A DNA stretch of 64,000 bases, from contig VZRG01001314.1 in NCBI GenBank assembly GCA_013397435.1, forward strand, positions 1-64,000, read 5' to 3'. Position 1 is the stretch's first letter, and the number at the start of each line of letters is the position of its first letter. Below, in pieces: positions 1 to 14,813 of this stretch. Source of the stretch: Erythrocercus mccallii (taxonomy: Eukaryota > Chordata > Aves > Passeriformes > Dicruridae). Position numbers and translations under genes: made by a program. The notes below the pieces were generated by a model that saw only the letters and a list, made by a program, of their open reading frames with translations, made no database searches and was not told the DNA's origin.

Positions 1-3000
1 CTTCTGTCCTTCCCCACAGTCTGCAGCTCCTCCAGGACACTTTTTGTGACAGCTTCGAAATACTTGCACAACACATGTCTGTGATCTGTTGTGATGCTCT
101 GCAGGATGGGAGCACCTGTCTTCAGCAGCTGAAGAATCCCAGAATTGAGGTGAGCTGACAGGAGCTTCACAGTGACAGGGTTCAAACCAGGCTGAGGAAC
201 AGAGCGCCGTTCCAAGGCCAGGAACCAGCTCTCCAGTATGGGATGTCTCAAAATCAAGGTGAGCGTATCCTCCAGTGTCTGTAACAAACACCGGTAACAG
301 TGAATGGATAATCACAGTGCAGGGTAAAAAAGAAACTCATCCATCTGCCTATTTTCCACAGCTAGTCAATTCCAATTACTGAACATGAAATTGTCCACTA
401 GCTGGGCAGAGGATAACAAAATACTAATGAATTACAAGTACATAAATATCATTCACCCAACATTTATGCTGTGGGATTTATGCTGTTATACTAAACATTC
501 TAGACATGTCTAAGCTCATCTCCAGAGGAAAATGGAATATTCTGGGGCTCATCAACACATTCTAATCTCCACACATTCACAGAACAGATGAAAGAGGGGG
601 AAAGATTAGTTTCTCAAGTACATCATTTTCACAACAGGGTTTTACATAGGGCTGAGGAAATACATTTCTTTTTGCAAAGGTGATCTCTTTCAGGACCTCT
701 CCTGTGTTCCAGCTCAGGGGTGAGACTGTGGGTGATGCAGCCAGGTCACATCTCTGGACAGTAGTTTTGCAACTGCTGGACCACGTGGTCTGTGTTGCTA
801 CGTTCTCCTCCAAAACATTAACAGCACCTCTCTGTTCAGCAAAACTATTCCCTAGAGAATCAGTCAAATCAAAGTTTACTAACAGGTGCCTCTGTATCAA
901 GGCATTGGGTACCTTGTCATTTGAAGACACTTCTGTCATCAGGGACTCCTCATCCATGAAGAGATCCGACTCAGCCTGACGCTCTTCCCGTTGCTGTTGA
1001 TGATCCAGCCTTACTTGACTACCTCGGCACAAGAAGATGCTCAGTGTGTCCACATAGAGGTCAATGAGTTGAGGACCCAAAGTTTTACCAAGCTATGAAA
1101 ATAAAGACATCTTGGATGTGAAGAAAAGAGGAGGATGGGAGCAGAAGGGTAACTTACCCAACAGGAATAGGAGTTAACTAAGAACTACTAAGATTACAAC
1201 CTGTTCTATGGGATGGAACCACTTCCCTACGTAGAAACCTGATTCTAAGAGAAGTCTCAGGTTGAGAAATCAATACTGATAGATTTTCATTTATACTGTG
1301 ACATCTGGAGTTACACAGGCCAGTAAATTTTACTCTCTGGAAAGGCTTCTCAGGGAAACCCAGGAGCTGGATTAAAATCTCGAGTTTATTTGCACTCACA
1401 CTGATCACTAAGGTAACCCACACAAGGTAAATCCAAGACTCCTCAATAATCAGAAGAACTGCAATTTGTTTACAAGTTAGGTGCAGTTTTGTATGATGCT
1501 CTGTAGCCTTCAGAGCCAAGTACAGAAAAAAGAGCTACAGAACTGGAACTTAAGTTTTAACAGCAAAGTCATTTGTACCTTCTACTTTAAAACTAACCAA
1601 ACATAATCACAATATTATTACAGTATTGCTCTTACACTGCTGAAGTTCTCCACTATGGATTTCAGGTATAGCAGCACATGCTTTACTCCCAACAAAAGTT
1701 GCTCAGGTGGGGCCAAGGAAGCCAAGTCTCTCAATTTTGTCTGAACATCTTCTTCCAATAAGGTATTGCTTCCTCTCTCATAGGCTCTCTTTAGCAAAGT
1801 GGTAAAAACAGATTCCAGTGCCACAGTAGGTTCTTTGCTTACCTCCCTGTGGTTTTTAAACTGTTTCAAGTGAAAAAAAGCAGAAGAGAAAAACAACGAT
1901 GAGTATGAAAGAAAAATCTCTTCAGCAGCCTTTGTTTTGAGATGAGCTCTGAGCTGAACCCCGGCTGAAGCTCCAGGAGCACAAGTGTGCAGTCCTGCTA
2001 GAACAGAGCTCTCCAGCAGTGTCCCCGGGGGAATCCGCAGTGTTCGCTGCTGGCCTCACAGAAAAACTCACCAAACTCAGCCCAGGGGGGCTGTGATCCC
2101 CAATCCACCCCACCCAGGGGGAGCTCCAGGCACCATCAGCTGAGGCCACAGCACGCATCAGGCTCTGCTGTGCCTGCTCAGGCACCTGTGTACGACGCCT
2201 GAACCCTGGCACCACCTCCCAAACACCACAAAGACCCAAGACAAAGCCACCTCCCTCATCAATCATATTTTATTCCCGAATCATTCCATGTCTATCCCTG
2301 TTACCACACTCCAGGAGGGTCTCTGCTTCTCCTCAAAGCCAGGTCCCCTCCTTTCTCCTGACATGACAAGCAAATTGACAGAGTTCTTATTTTATAAGCC
2401 TGCAGTAAAAAAAGAGAGCGGGGGCCCTGATGGTTTCCACTCATTGTGGAGAGCATGAAAAAAATGTTGGAATCTTCCTTGGGAAAGGGGTGGGATGGCT
2501 CCCACCAGTAGCTCATTTCCCTGGTCTGCAGGAAATGGCTTTCCAGACAAGTGGAAACCAGCACATTCTCACTTGTGAGGGAACATCTCCAGAGACACAA
2601 AGAGCTACAGCAACCTTCTCCTGTGTTCATTGGGAAGGCAAACAACATTTACCTTGTAAAAAACCTTTCAGCTCAGAAGGGATTTTTCACCACTGCTAAG
2701 AATGTAATTCCTGTTGGTTTTACAAAAGGGTCACCCCCTAAAATGATGGGACTAATTTAAAACTAGGTGATGCCAGATGGAAAGATTTGAGGTCAACAGA
2801 CCAAGGAAACATAACTTTGCATCAGCCTCTTACCTGGAGTCTGAACAAGGCAGATTTGTTCGCAGGAAGTTCCAAAGCCACTTTCAGGATCTGGTGCTGC
2901 AGAAGAGGAGGGATCTCCTCCTGCAGGCCCTTTGCAGTGACTGTACCTGGTGTGTAAAAGCAAGAAACCAACTTCACTTTGGTCCAGCTTGCTGAGATTT

Positions 3001-3992
3001 CAGAACACTCATGTTTTAGAGTTTAAAACACAACTGTGAGACAAGCTGGCAATTCAAAGGTCTTCCTGTGGGATCCCCAGACACAGTGCAACTAAGGCTG
3101 GCCAATCCAGCCCTCAGAGGGAGATCCCATCACCTCACCCCAGCAGAAATCATCGGTGGTGCATGAAAATATAGAATCTCTTTTATCAGTCTCAGCGACC
3201 CTGAAAAGCTGTGACCTACAGGCAGTATCACCTAATTTTTTCCTGCTAACTTGGTCTCCCTCCAGGAGTTAGAAAGAACTGGATGAATGCCACAGATAAA
3301 CTTTGTTTGCCTGAGTCTCAGCTCCCATTAGAAAAGAATTCTCTGGTGGCCACAGTGCAAATAAAGCTGTGAAAGGTGAACTGGGAGTAAGTGACAGCAT
3401 TACCATCTCAGAACGCTGAGGAACTACAGCTGCAGTTCTACAGAACTTAGCTGCCCCATTGGTTTCCAAGCTTTGGACTGCCAGTGCTGCACAGGACCTC
3501 CACTGAAAAACCTTCTGCTCCAGGAAGTCTCTCTATGGAAGATGCCCTCTGAAGGGCAAAACTGGCTGCAGATTTATCTCTAGCCTACAAGGAAAACTTC
3601 CCAGGCTGTTGACCAAGATGCAGACAATCCTGAAACTCCTCCTTCCCTGCAATGGGACTGTGAAAGCAAGCCCTTCAGGAGGGACACTGGGTTTGAGAGA
3701 GGAAAACTGAAGCCCTCGCTCCATCCCTCTCTCCTTCTTCCAACACTCACAATTCCACTCCTGTGTTACATCAATACAAGCATTTGTGTAGCCACAGTAA
3801 CTAACTGCTAAAAAAAAAAAACTTACCTCCAGGTAAAATAACTTGGACAAACAAAAATCTCTCCAGAAATTATTTTCCAGGCATATCAATCTCCGTGCAA
3901 GTTTTATTTTGTGGCTGCGAAACAGCTGCTAGCATGGCAAGGTCAAGGGCAGGAGGGCTGAGTTCAGCCAGAGGAGCAGCAGAGCCCTGCAC
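1..3992 (-). CDS. Unidentified multi-exon gene, partial (weak impression: URB1/NPA1-like)
   Basis: Seven exons read right to left: 3827-3992, 3404-3532, 3139-3208, 2834-2946, 1636-1860, 646-1092 and 1-278 (running to the edge). Most have clear AG acceptors and GT donors (for example GAG/GTAAGT after 3827, CAG/GTAAGA after 2834, AGT/GTAAGA after 1636). The acceptor of 3139-3208 and the donor of 646-1092 are weaker and were partly chosen by phase. Phases run 0-0, 0-0, 0-1, 1-0, 0-0, 0-0, so about 475 codons join in frame if one extra base in the first exon is discounted. The protein is Leu-rich and helical, as in HEAT/ARM-type scaffolds (motifs LICLENNFW, VKHVLLYLKSIVENF, LRHPILESWFLALE), with an acidic stretch DLFMDEESLMTE in the 646-1092 exon. 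I do not recognise it firmly. Nucleolar URB1 is my best guess, but URB1 is not a TARDBP neighbour in human. No start codon, 5' exons or 3' end are seen. Confidence 0.72.
3902..3910 (-). other. Single-base frameshift site in the left-hand gene
   Basis: The exon 3827-3992 is 166 bases where 165 would keep phase. One frame is coding-like from 3992 down to about 3910 and then reaches a stop. Another is coding-like from about 3905 to the donor at 3827. The switch falls in two adjacent T4 runs (A4 on the coding strand), and dropping one base restores one continuous frame. This is either a homopolymer error in the assembly or a real lesion. Confidence 0.7.
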
Positions 3993-4420
3993 CTGAGAAG
4001 GAGAAGACCCATTCAGCATTCTGGGGGCCACTCACTTTATCCCAAGCCATCTCCCCAGTGCTCTGCAATCTAGAAAGACAAAAAGCGAAAAGAAAGAAAG
4101 ACCAATTCATTCTGATATCAGGGAGGGTTCCTTATCACAACACACCTGCAGGCAAAAAACCATTTCTGCCACTCTAACAAATCCACTCGATCCACTGTCC
4201 CGACTCCAGGGTATTTATTTAAACATGGTTTCAAGAATCCCACGGGACACCTACTGAACTCTCAGCAATTGCTCAGTTTGGCTACTTCAAGGATTTCCCA
4301 CCCAGGGAACCCCAGGCTCCCAGCTCGAAACACCTCATTTGCTAGCTACAATGGAAACCTTGCACACGCACACAGAGGCTGCTGCGAGTCTCCTCTGGGC
4401 GGTGGCGGCGACCCCCTCGC

Positions 4421-4660
4421 TCCCTGTGCACAGGGCGGCAGCGCTGCAGTACCGCTCTCTGTGCACAGGGTGGCAGCACTGCCCCCGAGCTCACAGGCCG
4501 GGGCTCGGTGGAGAGCTGCAGTACCACTCTCTGCCCACAGGGTGGCAGCGCTGCTGCCCAGCTCACAGCCCGGGGCTCGCGGGAGAGCTGCAGTACCGCT
4601 CTCTGCCCACAGGGTGGCGGCACTGCCGCCCAGCTCAGCCCGGGCTCGGGGACAGGCAGA
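4421..4660. repeat. GC-rich 72-bp minisatellite with four CTCF-like motifs
   Basis: The core CACAGGGTGGCAGC (third base of the GTG triplet and the end vary) begins at 4429, 4464, 4536 and 4608. Spacings are 35, 72 and 72 bases, so the array is two full 72-bp units preceded by a half unit. Each core matches about 12 of 14 positions of the CTCF consensus CCASYAGRKGGCRS, all in the same direction. The block is CpG-rich and lies between the left-hand gene and TARDBP. Open frames across it on both strands are by-products of the repeat. CTCF binding is inferred from the motif only. The block could also be the CpG-rich promoter of the left-hand gene. Confidence 0.75.
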
Positions 4661-4775
4661 GAGCGGAGGCAGAAAAGAACGTGTCCAAAAATCCCCTCCA
4701 GTAAATGCCCCCAAAGAGACCCAACCACAACTACAAGAACCCTGCCACTGCCCAAATTCAAACCAAAAAACCTTC

Positions 4776-5040
4776 CTTTTAGGCTGTATTTCGATATTTT
4801 TTATATTTCTTATTTTAATATTGATATTTTTCATTACCATTTATCTTTTATATTCATATCTATATGTTTATTATATGTAATGTGTAATATTATATATTGT
4901 ACTTACGTATATTATTGATATTATTTTTCGTATTGTATATTGCTGTTTTATTATTTATATTTTTCTATGTTTGTATTTTTAAATTTTTTCTTATTTATAT
5001 TTTAAAAGATATTTAAAATGAATTTACATGAATTCATTAA
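4776..5040. other. Very AT-rich block
   Basis: About 260 bases made almost entirely of A and T, with many TATATT and TTTATT runs, directly after the GC-rich minisatellite. The change in base composition is abrupt. No gene is visible. It could be a nuclear matrix-type or easily unwound segment, but nothing in the sequence proves a role. Confidence 0.6.
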
Positions 5041-7700
5041 CCTAACACATCAGAAGCACAACTAATTAGCTCCCAATCCTCTGCTGCTTCTGGATTTCTG
5101 AGCAGTTCCTTCCCATCCTGCCTTTCCCAGCACCATTCCCTGGGTGCCAGGTCCACAGACACCTTCTCCACGCAGCTTAAAAAGCCACAGAAACCCAAAT
5201 AAAGAAGATCAAAAATCAATTCATGTGTTTCTACTCTGAGGAGAATGAGGGAGATCTAAAATCTGTATTTATTTTAGAGCAGTAGAGCAATTTTTAATGA
5301 CCTTGAGTATCAAGGAAATGCTGCCAAAGCTGACAAACTCCTTTGTTAACTTATTAGCAGCAGAAAAATTAAGTTTTAAGTTCAGTTAAGATCAAGTTTC
5401 GCTACTAAAAATTAAGGAGATGCCACATCGGGGTTAGTGCTTTTAAACTTCTGACATTAGAAGGTATTTGTAACATAACTTCATTACTGAAGCAGCTTAC
5501 CTTAAAATAAGACCTTTCCCTCATCAATCAATGGATGATTTAATAGATTAGCTCTTCGGAATAGCCCGAGGGGGGAAAGTGGCACAGTCACCTGCTTACA
5601 CGCCTGCAGTGACTCAAAGGACACCTAAAATATGGTGTTGGGCGATGCCTGTAGAGTATTGCTTGTGTGTTGTATTAAACAATGCCCAGCTGTTCTATTT
5701 ATGGTTCTCACTCGTGTTCTCTGGGATGCTGGTGAAGATGCAAGTGATGGGGTGGAAAAATTCCAGCCTGTGCCTCGTACCAAGCCTACAATGTCACATT
5801 TGTGCAAGCAAGGGGACAGTTACGCAACTTGGCTACTTGGCTGTTTATGCAATGGAGCCCTGTGGCTTTCTTAGATTTTCCTGGAGTACCTTTAACTGGT
5901 GAGGCAAAACTATTTCACTGGAGAATGTTCATTTTAACAATCAATTGCTACCTTTATGTTATGCTGATTTTCAGAATGGCAAGTGCTACAGGTGCTGTTC
6001 AACAGGGAGGAATGCTAACAAAAACTGAAAGTGTTACAGTAACTTCACAGAGTGACTGTAGTCTCTATTATTGACCTTAGATTTGTTAAACCATTTACTA
6101 TTGAATATGCCTCGGTCATGCCTGAGGCTCCCTATTGCAGAGTAATGCCCAGAAAGTTCTCTATGCAGAGAGTAAAAAGCCAAATGTTCCTGTATTCCAG
6201 CTCTTTGGAGAACGTGGTTTCATAATTAACTAAATTGTTGCTTTTAAACTGATTGGCATTGTTTCTGAGAGGAAGACTGAACCACGTTACAGCAGTATTT
6301 GTGAGGGGGAAAAAAATCCCCTCACTGCTGAGTACAGGGTTCCGGATTTTATTTGGGTTTTTTAATGCCTGAACAGCTAAATTGATTACTCTGTAAAATT
6401 AGTCAAGATCCAAGACTGAGTTTTGGGGGAAACATTGTACAATGTAATAGCATAATTGTCCCTCTTATCTTTTAGGCTAGACTATCCATATATTCCAATT
6501 ACCTTAATTTACATTCAGAACAAATGCACTTCCTCCTCCCTGCCCAAATTCCTCAGCAATGCTGTCTCTCTTGATTACAGAACTTTTCCAAGGGATGCAA
6601 TACTAATGAAAATTGTAATCTACATCAAATATTCATTTGCAAGCAATTTTACCATTCCAAAACAATCCAGGAATTACATTTAGAATCGTTAACTTAATTT
6701 AATCCATATAAGCACAGTAATTCAGTACTTAGATCTCAAACTGTTCAACAGCTTTTGCTGCCACTGTTGTTTTGCACTTTGTGGAGTGAGTTTGTGGAGG
6801 AAGATGAGCCTGGAGAGCTTCCCTGATAATGGTGTTAACTACAGGGCAAGGACAATTAAGTGGGTCAGTTGTGCATGACAGTGGGGTTCTAACAGCTGCT
6901 TACCATATTGCTGATCAAAAAACTCACTCATTTTTGAGTTGGGACTTTTGAGAAAACACAATGAAGGTGGCCAGGAAGAAAGAAATTTAGGAAACGCGTG
7001 AAGGTTATAAAAATTATCTTGTTCCCTTTGATAATGGTATCGGTTACATTGGAACAGGAAATCTCAACTAGTACTAATCTTACAGGTAGTTGTTGACCAG
7101 GAAGATTGACTGCAGATGATGGGACGGGGAAGAAATGTCCCAGCACTGTTAAAAGTCCTTCAGCTGTACAAAGCTGCCATCTGCCTACAGCTTCATTCCT
7201 TCATGCAGTGTATTTTGTTTTCTTTTAAATAGTGCTGTAAATTCTTGTTTGACTGCAGCTTCTGACTGAACATAGGTCCAATGAGAGCCTGCAGAGCACC
7301 GACATCCGTTCACCCACCCCTCTGGTATGTGCTACCAGCTTCTTGCTCTATGTGGGGGCATTTACCAGCAGTTTGTCCCTGTGCCCCTACAGGTTACTGC
7401 TGCGCAGCCCATGACCAAGAAGTTCATGCTCTCAGCTGTAAAAATTGTGTTTTTCTGAGCAGTTTTCCAAAGAACAAGCTTTCACGTTCAGAGTTTCAGT
7501 CCAAGTACAGCAGACAACAGATTCTTGGAACTAATTTGCAGTGTTAAAAAAAACATTATTTCCTGTGATGTCAACCCCCTTACAATATACATAAGCCTCC
7601 TCTTTCTTGTATCTCAGACTCTTCCATTAGCATTTCACCTTCTAGAGTAATGTAACTGAAAATGAAGTACCTTTCTAAAATGAAGACTCAAAACACTTCA
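5041..7700. other. Intergenic spacer, no gene seen
   Basis: This stretch lies between the left-hand gene and the TARDBP distal polyadenylation signal. I looked on the minus strand for the missing 5' exons of the left-hand gene and found none with matching splice signals and phase. Open frames here are short and unlike known proteins. Base composition is ordinary, AT-leaning intergenic DNA. Confidence 0.6.
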
Positions 7701-7717
7701 ATGTATTTCAGTGATAG

Positions 7718-7723
7718 TTTATT
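7718..7723 (-). terminator. TARDBP: TARDBP distal polyadenylation signal (AATAAA)
   Basis: AATAAA on the minus strand, about 2.77 kb downstream of the TARDBP stop. A GT-rich stretch containing TGTTTTGAGTC follows within about 30 bases, as expected for a cleavage downstream element. The position is close to the distal site of the human transcript as I recall it. It probably ends the long TARDBP mRNA. Confidence 0.7.
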
Positions 7724-9120
7724 CACTCACTTATAAACATTAAAGTACGCAAAGCAGTTAAAAATGCTACTGAAACCTGAAACTAAAATTTTCAGATTTT
7801 GTTTGAAGGTGAAGGAAGGCTAAAATTATTAGCAAAGACTACTCAGTGCTGCCAAGCAGCCTCTTAAACCTAAACCTGAACAATTTAAACAGAATGAAAA
7901 CCATGCTAATTACAAAAACTTACCATAAGGTTCCTTGCAGGGGCTCACAGTTAGTCTTTGGAGGTCCAAGAATACCATTTTTAAGTGTTACTCAGCAGAA
8001 GTAGCTGGTAATAGTGCAAGTGCTAAAATGCAAAATTCACAGATGGGACAGTTTGGAGATTATTCTGATTAAGGTGCAGAAAAAAAAGTAAGCAGCTTTT
8101 TCAGTGGACTATGAACAAATGTGCGGGATTTTTTTCTCAGTCTGAGTGCTTAGAAACCCTCTTTAAACCAAGCACATTAAGGCACAACTGATTTTTTAAT
8201 TCTGCAGGTGGAAGACTCAGTCATGCAGTTTGTCTGCTGTTTAGATGCTTTGCTATTCACAACCCTCAGTGGGATACAGAGTAATGAAGATTCACTTGAA
8301 AATTACATAGGCTAAAAACTGTGTAAATATCCATATTCAGACTATTCACAGCTACAGCTTTTATGGTGTATAGAAAAATACAGATCCAAGCCTCAGTGGG
8401 TTGCAACCCCAACTACACAACACAATTCCTCAAGCTCATACCGCAAGCAGAAATAATTGTCCACTAGTTTCTGCTCTAACGCCGTGCACTTTGTTAAGAA
8501 GCTGCCTCCTACGTGACACCTCTGCACTTGTCATAACTTAGTTCAAACTTTATCAGTCTGTGTATATTTACTAGTGCTTTATTCATCTGGAAAGTCCTTC
8601 CTGTGTCTGACTAGTTTTTACAGGAGTTAAGAGCATTCTTTTGGACTGGAAGTGTGGCAGAAGCCTCTTTCCCATGAGTGGGCCGATCTAAAAACAAGTT
8701 TAAAACATGCATCCATAAAGAAGACGCTGTGGACAGAAATCCATTGTGACAGCAACTCTGTTTCCCCTAACCCACTTCTGATAAGGAACTTCAATTGCTA
8801 AAAGAACAAGTAACGTTCCTGGGCACAGATGAAATCTGGAGGGAGCTGCTTACCAGTCTAGGTGCGGGCACCCCAAGGTGTGGGACCTGGATTTTAGATC
8901 TATGTCACTGCACAGTGCAAGGGTACAGTGGCTTAAAGGTGAGTGTCAGGTACCGATACATGCTGAGCGGTGGCTCCTTTAGAACCTCTTTATCTGAAAC
9001 AAACCGAGTGACTGCAAAAAGCTTTACAGAAGTTCATCATGAAAGGGTAAAAGTAATTAACTGCTATGAATTCTTTGCATTCAGGGCTGCAAAACAAAGA
9101 CACATATTACTTAAATCAGT

Positions 9121-9126
9121 TTTATT
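9121..9126 (-). terminator. TARDBP: TARDBP proximal polyadenylation signal (AATAAA)
   Basis: AATAAA on the minus strand about 1.37 kb after the stop, followed by a GT-rich element (TGTGTCTTTGTTTTG) 20-35 bases on. This matches the place of the main proximal site (pA1) in the human gene. Use of this site versus the distal one is part of TDP-43 self-control in mammals. Use in this species is inferred. Confidence 0.7.
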
Positions 9127-10430
9127 TAAGAATTTCCTACAGTGACAAATCTTATAAAAAGCATCCAAACACGAAACTGCAGCAAACAGCATTCTTATGG
9201 ATATCTTACAGACAGTGGAACGTCCACCCTGGAGAGGCACACTGAGCTCTAGTGATCTCTGCTAAAAGAGCTACTGCAAAGCACACAAGCTCAATGTTGT
9301 CATCACAAACCCCCATCGTCTTCAAGTCACATTACCACACTTACAGATCGTTAACAGAAAAAAACCCCACACACCATACAGCATTCACAGCAGTTGACAT
9401 AAGGGAAAAGAAATACAAATATACCATTTCACATAACACATTCAACTAATTGATTAACTAGGTAGAGAACCCACTTAAAGTCTTCTACATGTGGATGTCC
9501 TTTGAATGCAATAAACACTCGTACATTATCTGCTATCATTGCTCTCTGCACACTCTCTCACCAAAGCCACAGGATTGAGAGACATCTCGCCAAGTCAAAT
9601 AAAATCCCATTAATGCACCACCAGGTCTCTGCATGCGCTCGCTCCTTTATCTCGCACATACCAGCCCTCTCATGCCTCGGCACCACCACCAATCCCACAC
9701 ATGGTTTCAAAAGTTCAAACAGCCTTCTGGTTCCATCTCACAGCCTTGCGTTCACAGCGTTGATACGACTCCATGAAATAAAGAGTAGCGGATAAAAATG
9801 GAACACCCACCGTCTAAGACGCAGCATGTGCAGTGTGATGAAGTATTCTTGGATGAGAAAGCATGTAGACAGAAGTACTCCTAAGGCAGAATATTTACAG
9901 CACTGCTTTCAATGAAGTGCTTCTTCCATATACATTTGAAATGAGATGAACTGCGGAGATTAAATGAAGCCTTCATATCGTACTTTAGTATGGAGGGGAG
10001 ACAGTGTTAAAAAAAATAAAAACCAAACACAAACAAAAACAACACTGTGTTCTCCAACGGGGTGCTTTGAGAGTCTTATGGTGGGATCAAATTAAAAACA
10101 AGAGGGAGAGAATGCTGTTTCTGACCAATGGTTCTATTTTGAACATGCAAAGAATTCAGGTAGCCAGGAAACAAAGGAATAAAGTGTTACAAGAGAAACC
10201 TTTCCTATCGACTGTAGTGTTAGTTCACCTATCAGGCAAACAGCAGTCCACTTCCAAACATTCAGAATTCCAACTAGATATGTAACAAAACTTATAAAAT
10301 TCCTTTTACCTTTCTTTTCTTTTTCTTTTTTCTTTTTTTTTTAGAAAAGAAAAATGTCAAAAATACTGCTGAATATACTGCACACTGAACAAATTAATTT
10401 GGAAAACTTTAGTATATACGTAATTTACAG

Positions 10431-10442
10431 TATACTTACCAT
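10431..10442 (-). promoter_or_regulatory. TARDBP: 3'UTR splice donor ATG/GTAAGTATA just after the TARDBP stop
   Basis: A near-perfect donor lies about 57 bases after the stop codon on the minus strand, with the intron starting at 10439. The same motif sits at this place in the human 3'UTR, where it opens an intron whose removal is raised by excess TDP-43 and feeds mRNA into decay. The matching acceptor in this window was not assigned. Confidence 0.7.
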
Positions 10443-10496
10443 GAGTTAGAAAAATTTGATTTCCCACCATAGAGTCAGTACCAGAGCCCACTGCGT

Positions 10497-13831
<3,335 letters not shown>

Positions 13832-14280
13832 CTGAAGTACAAAAGGGCAGGCGTAAGCGATCGCCCTATCCCCCTTGGCTTTTATCTTCTCCGCACTAAT
13901 GCACGATCCTCTCTGTACTAAACAACAGGGGGCACCGAAAAGCGCCATTCATTAACGCTAAAGCCTCCGGCCCTGCCGTATACCTCGGCCCGTCCTGGAG
14001 CTGCGGAGGTACCAACAGCGACTGGACCCCGAGCACAACGGAAATTCCCAGGGGCTCCACAGGCGCCCCCGCGGAGCCGGGAGCACAGCATCCCTCGGCC
14101 TCGCGGCCTGCCGGGCCCGCCAGAGCCCGCGACCTCCAGATGCGGCTCCACCCGGCCCAGCACCGTGGGCAGCCGAGCCAGGTCCCACCCGGCCCCGCAC
14201 CCCGCTCACCGGCCAGGGAAGGGAGCGACGTCCCGAGAACACCTCGGCACCGCCTCCACCGCACTCCACCCGCCGCCGCA

Positions 14281-14293
14281 CAAAATGGCGGCC
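14281..14293 (+). promoter_or_regulatory. YY1-like motif CAAAATGGCGGCC
   Basis: Matches the YY1 core AAnATGGCGGC and sits 8 bases past the proposed exon 1 donor, inside the first intron. YY1 sites near the start of transcription are common in CpG-island genes. Binding is inferred from the motif alone. Confidence 0.5.
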
Positions 14294-14300
14294 ACGGTAC

Positions 14301-14450
14301 CTCAGAGGCCGGGCCGGGCCGCGGGCCGAACCATTCCAGGCAGCAGAGGGGGGACGAACGGCGGCGGGGCACTCGGGAGGCGAGAGAGTGTGGAACCCCG
14401 GCCTTTTCCAGCGCGCGCTGCTCGCTCTCAGCCGGATCTCGGGCGGCGTT
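14301..14450 (-). other. TARDBP: Likely TARDBP non-coding exon 1
   Basis: The motif CTCTGAG/GTACCG on the minus strand gives a plausible donor with the exon ending at 14301, inside the CpG island and about 470 bases before the exon 2 acceptor. The upstream limit (start of transcription) cannot be read from sequence and 14450 is only a guess. Other donors in this GC-rich stretch are possible. Confidence 0.45.
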
Positions 14451-14727
14451 CTCGGAACCGGCGACGACAGCGCTCCGAGCCGCGCTCCCCCAAGCGTGGG
14501 GCCGGTGGTGCGACCCTGTCCGCGCCTGCGCGAGCGCGGGAGCTGCCGGGAGTCGGCGCCGTGCGGGGCGGTAACGGCAGAGCTCCGATTTCGGAATAGG
14601 CATTGCTCCCTAGGCCGACCCGGAGGAGCTCGCCCGGAGCAGCCGTTAGTAAAGACAGCCTTGCCAAGGCTCGGCGACGTCTCTCTCCCGTCTCCGCTAC
14701 CAGAAAGAACGAGCGCACCTCATTTAA

Positions 14728-14780
14728 AAAACAAAAAACAAACAAACAAAAAAAAAAACAAAAAACCAAACAAACAAACA

Positions 14781-14813
<33 letters not shown>

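Larger units (their letters stand above)
7700..10496 (-). other. TARDBP: TARDBP 3'UTR
   Basis: The region between the TARDBP stop and the distal AATAAA has no coding exon. Its start, including GACATTTTTCTTT and the segment before it, resembles the human TARDBP 3'UTR as I remember it, so it is unusually conserved for non-coding DNA. In mammals TDP-43 binds UG-rich stretches here and lowers its own mRNA by changing splicing and polyadenylation. The pieces needed for that (donor at 10439, proximal signal at 9121, distal signal at 7718) are present. A long pyrimidine run on the plus strand at 10305-10341 gives a purine run in the mRNA. Confidence 0.8.
13850..14720 (-). promoter_or_regulatory. TARDBP: CpG-island promoter of TARDBP
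   Basis: About 0.9 kb of GC-rich, CpG-dense sequence around the inferred first exon, with no TATA box seen. It includes a YY1-type motif at 14281-14293 and an NRF1-like motif CGCGCCTGCGCG at 14521-14532, one base off the usual consensus. Such promoters serve broadly expressed genes. Long open frames on both strands here come from GC-rich composition. Confidence 0.75.

Noticed and set aside
3139..3200. Alternative frame of the exon near 3.2 kb giving a different peptide (LRLIKEILYFHAPP)
   Set aside because: It reads well but breaks phase with both neighbours; starting the exon at 3208 in the other frame fits both sides.
4036..4069. A 34-base mini-exon with good acceptor (TCTTTCTAG) and donor (AAA/GTGAGT) upstream of 3992
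   Set aside because: The intron to the next exon would be only 43 bases, below normal vertebrate size. The first exon may instead begin at an AG between 3993 and 4020, but this stays undecided.
4269..4918. Overlapping open frames of 121-203 codons on both strands
   Set aside because: They come from the 72-bp GC-rich minisatellite and the AT-rich block next to it; no start context, splice sites or known domain.
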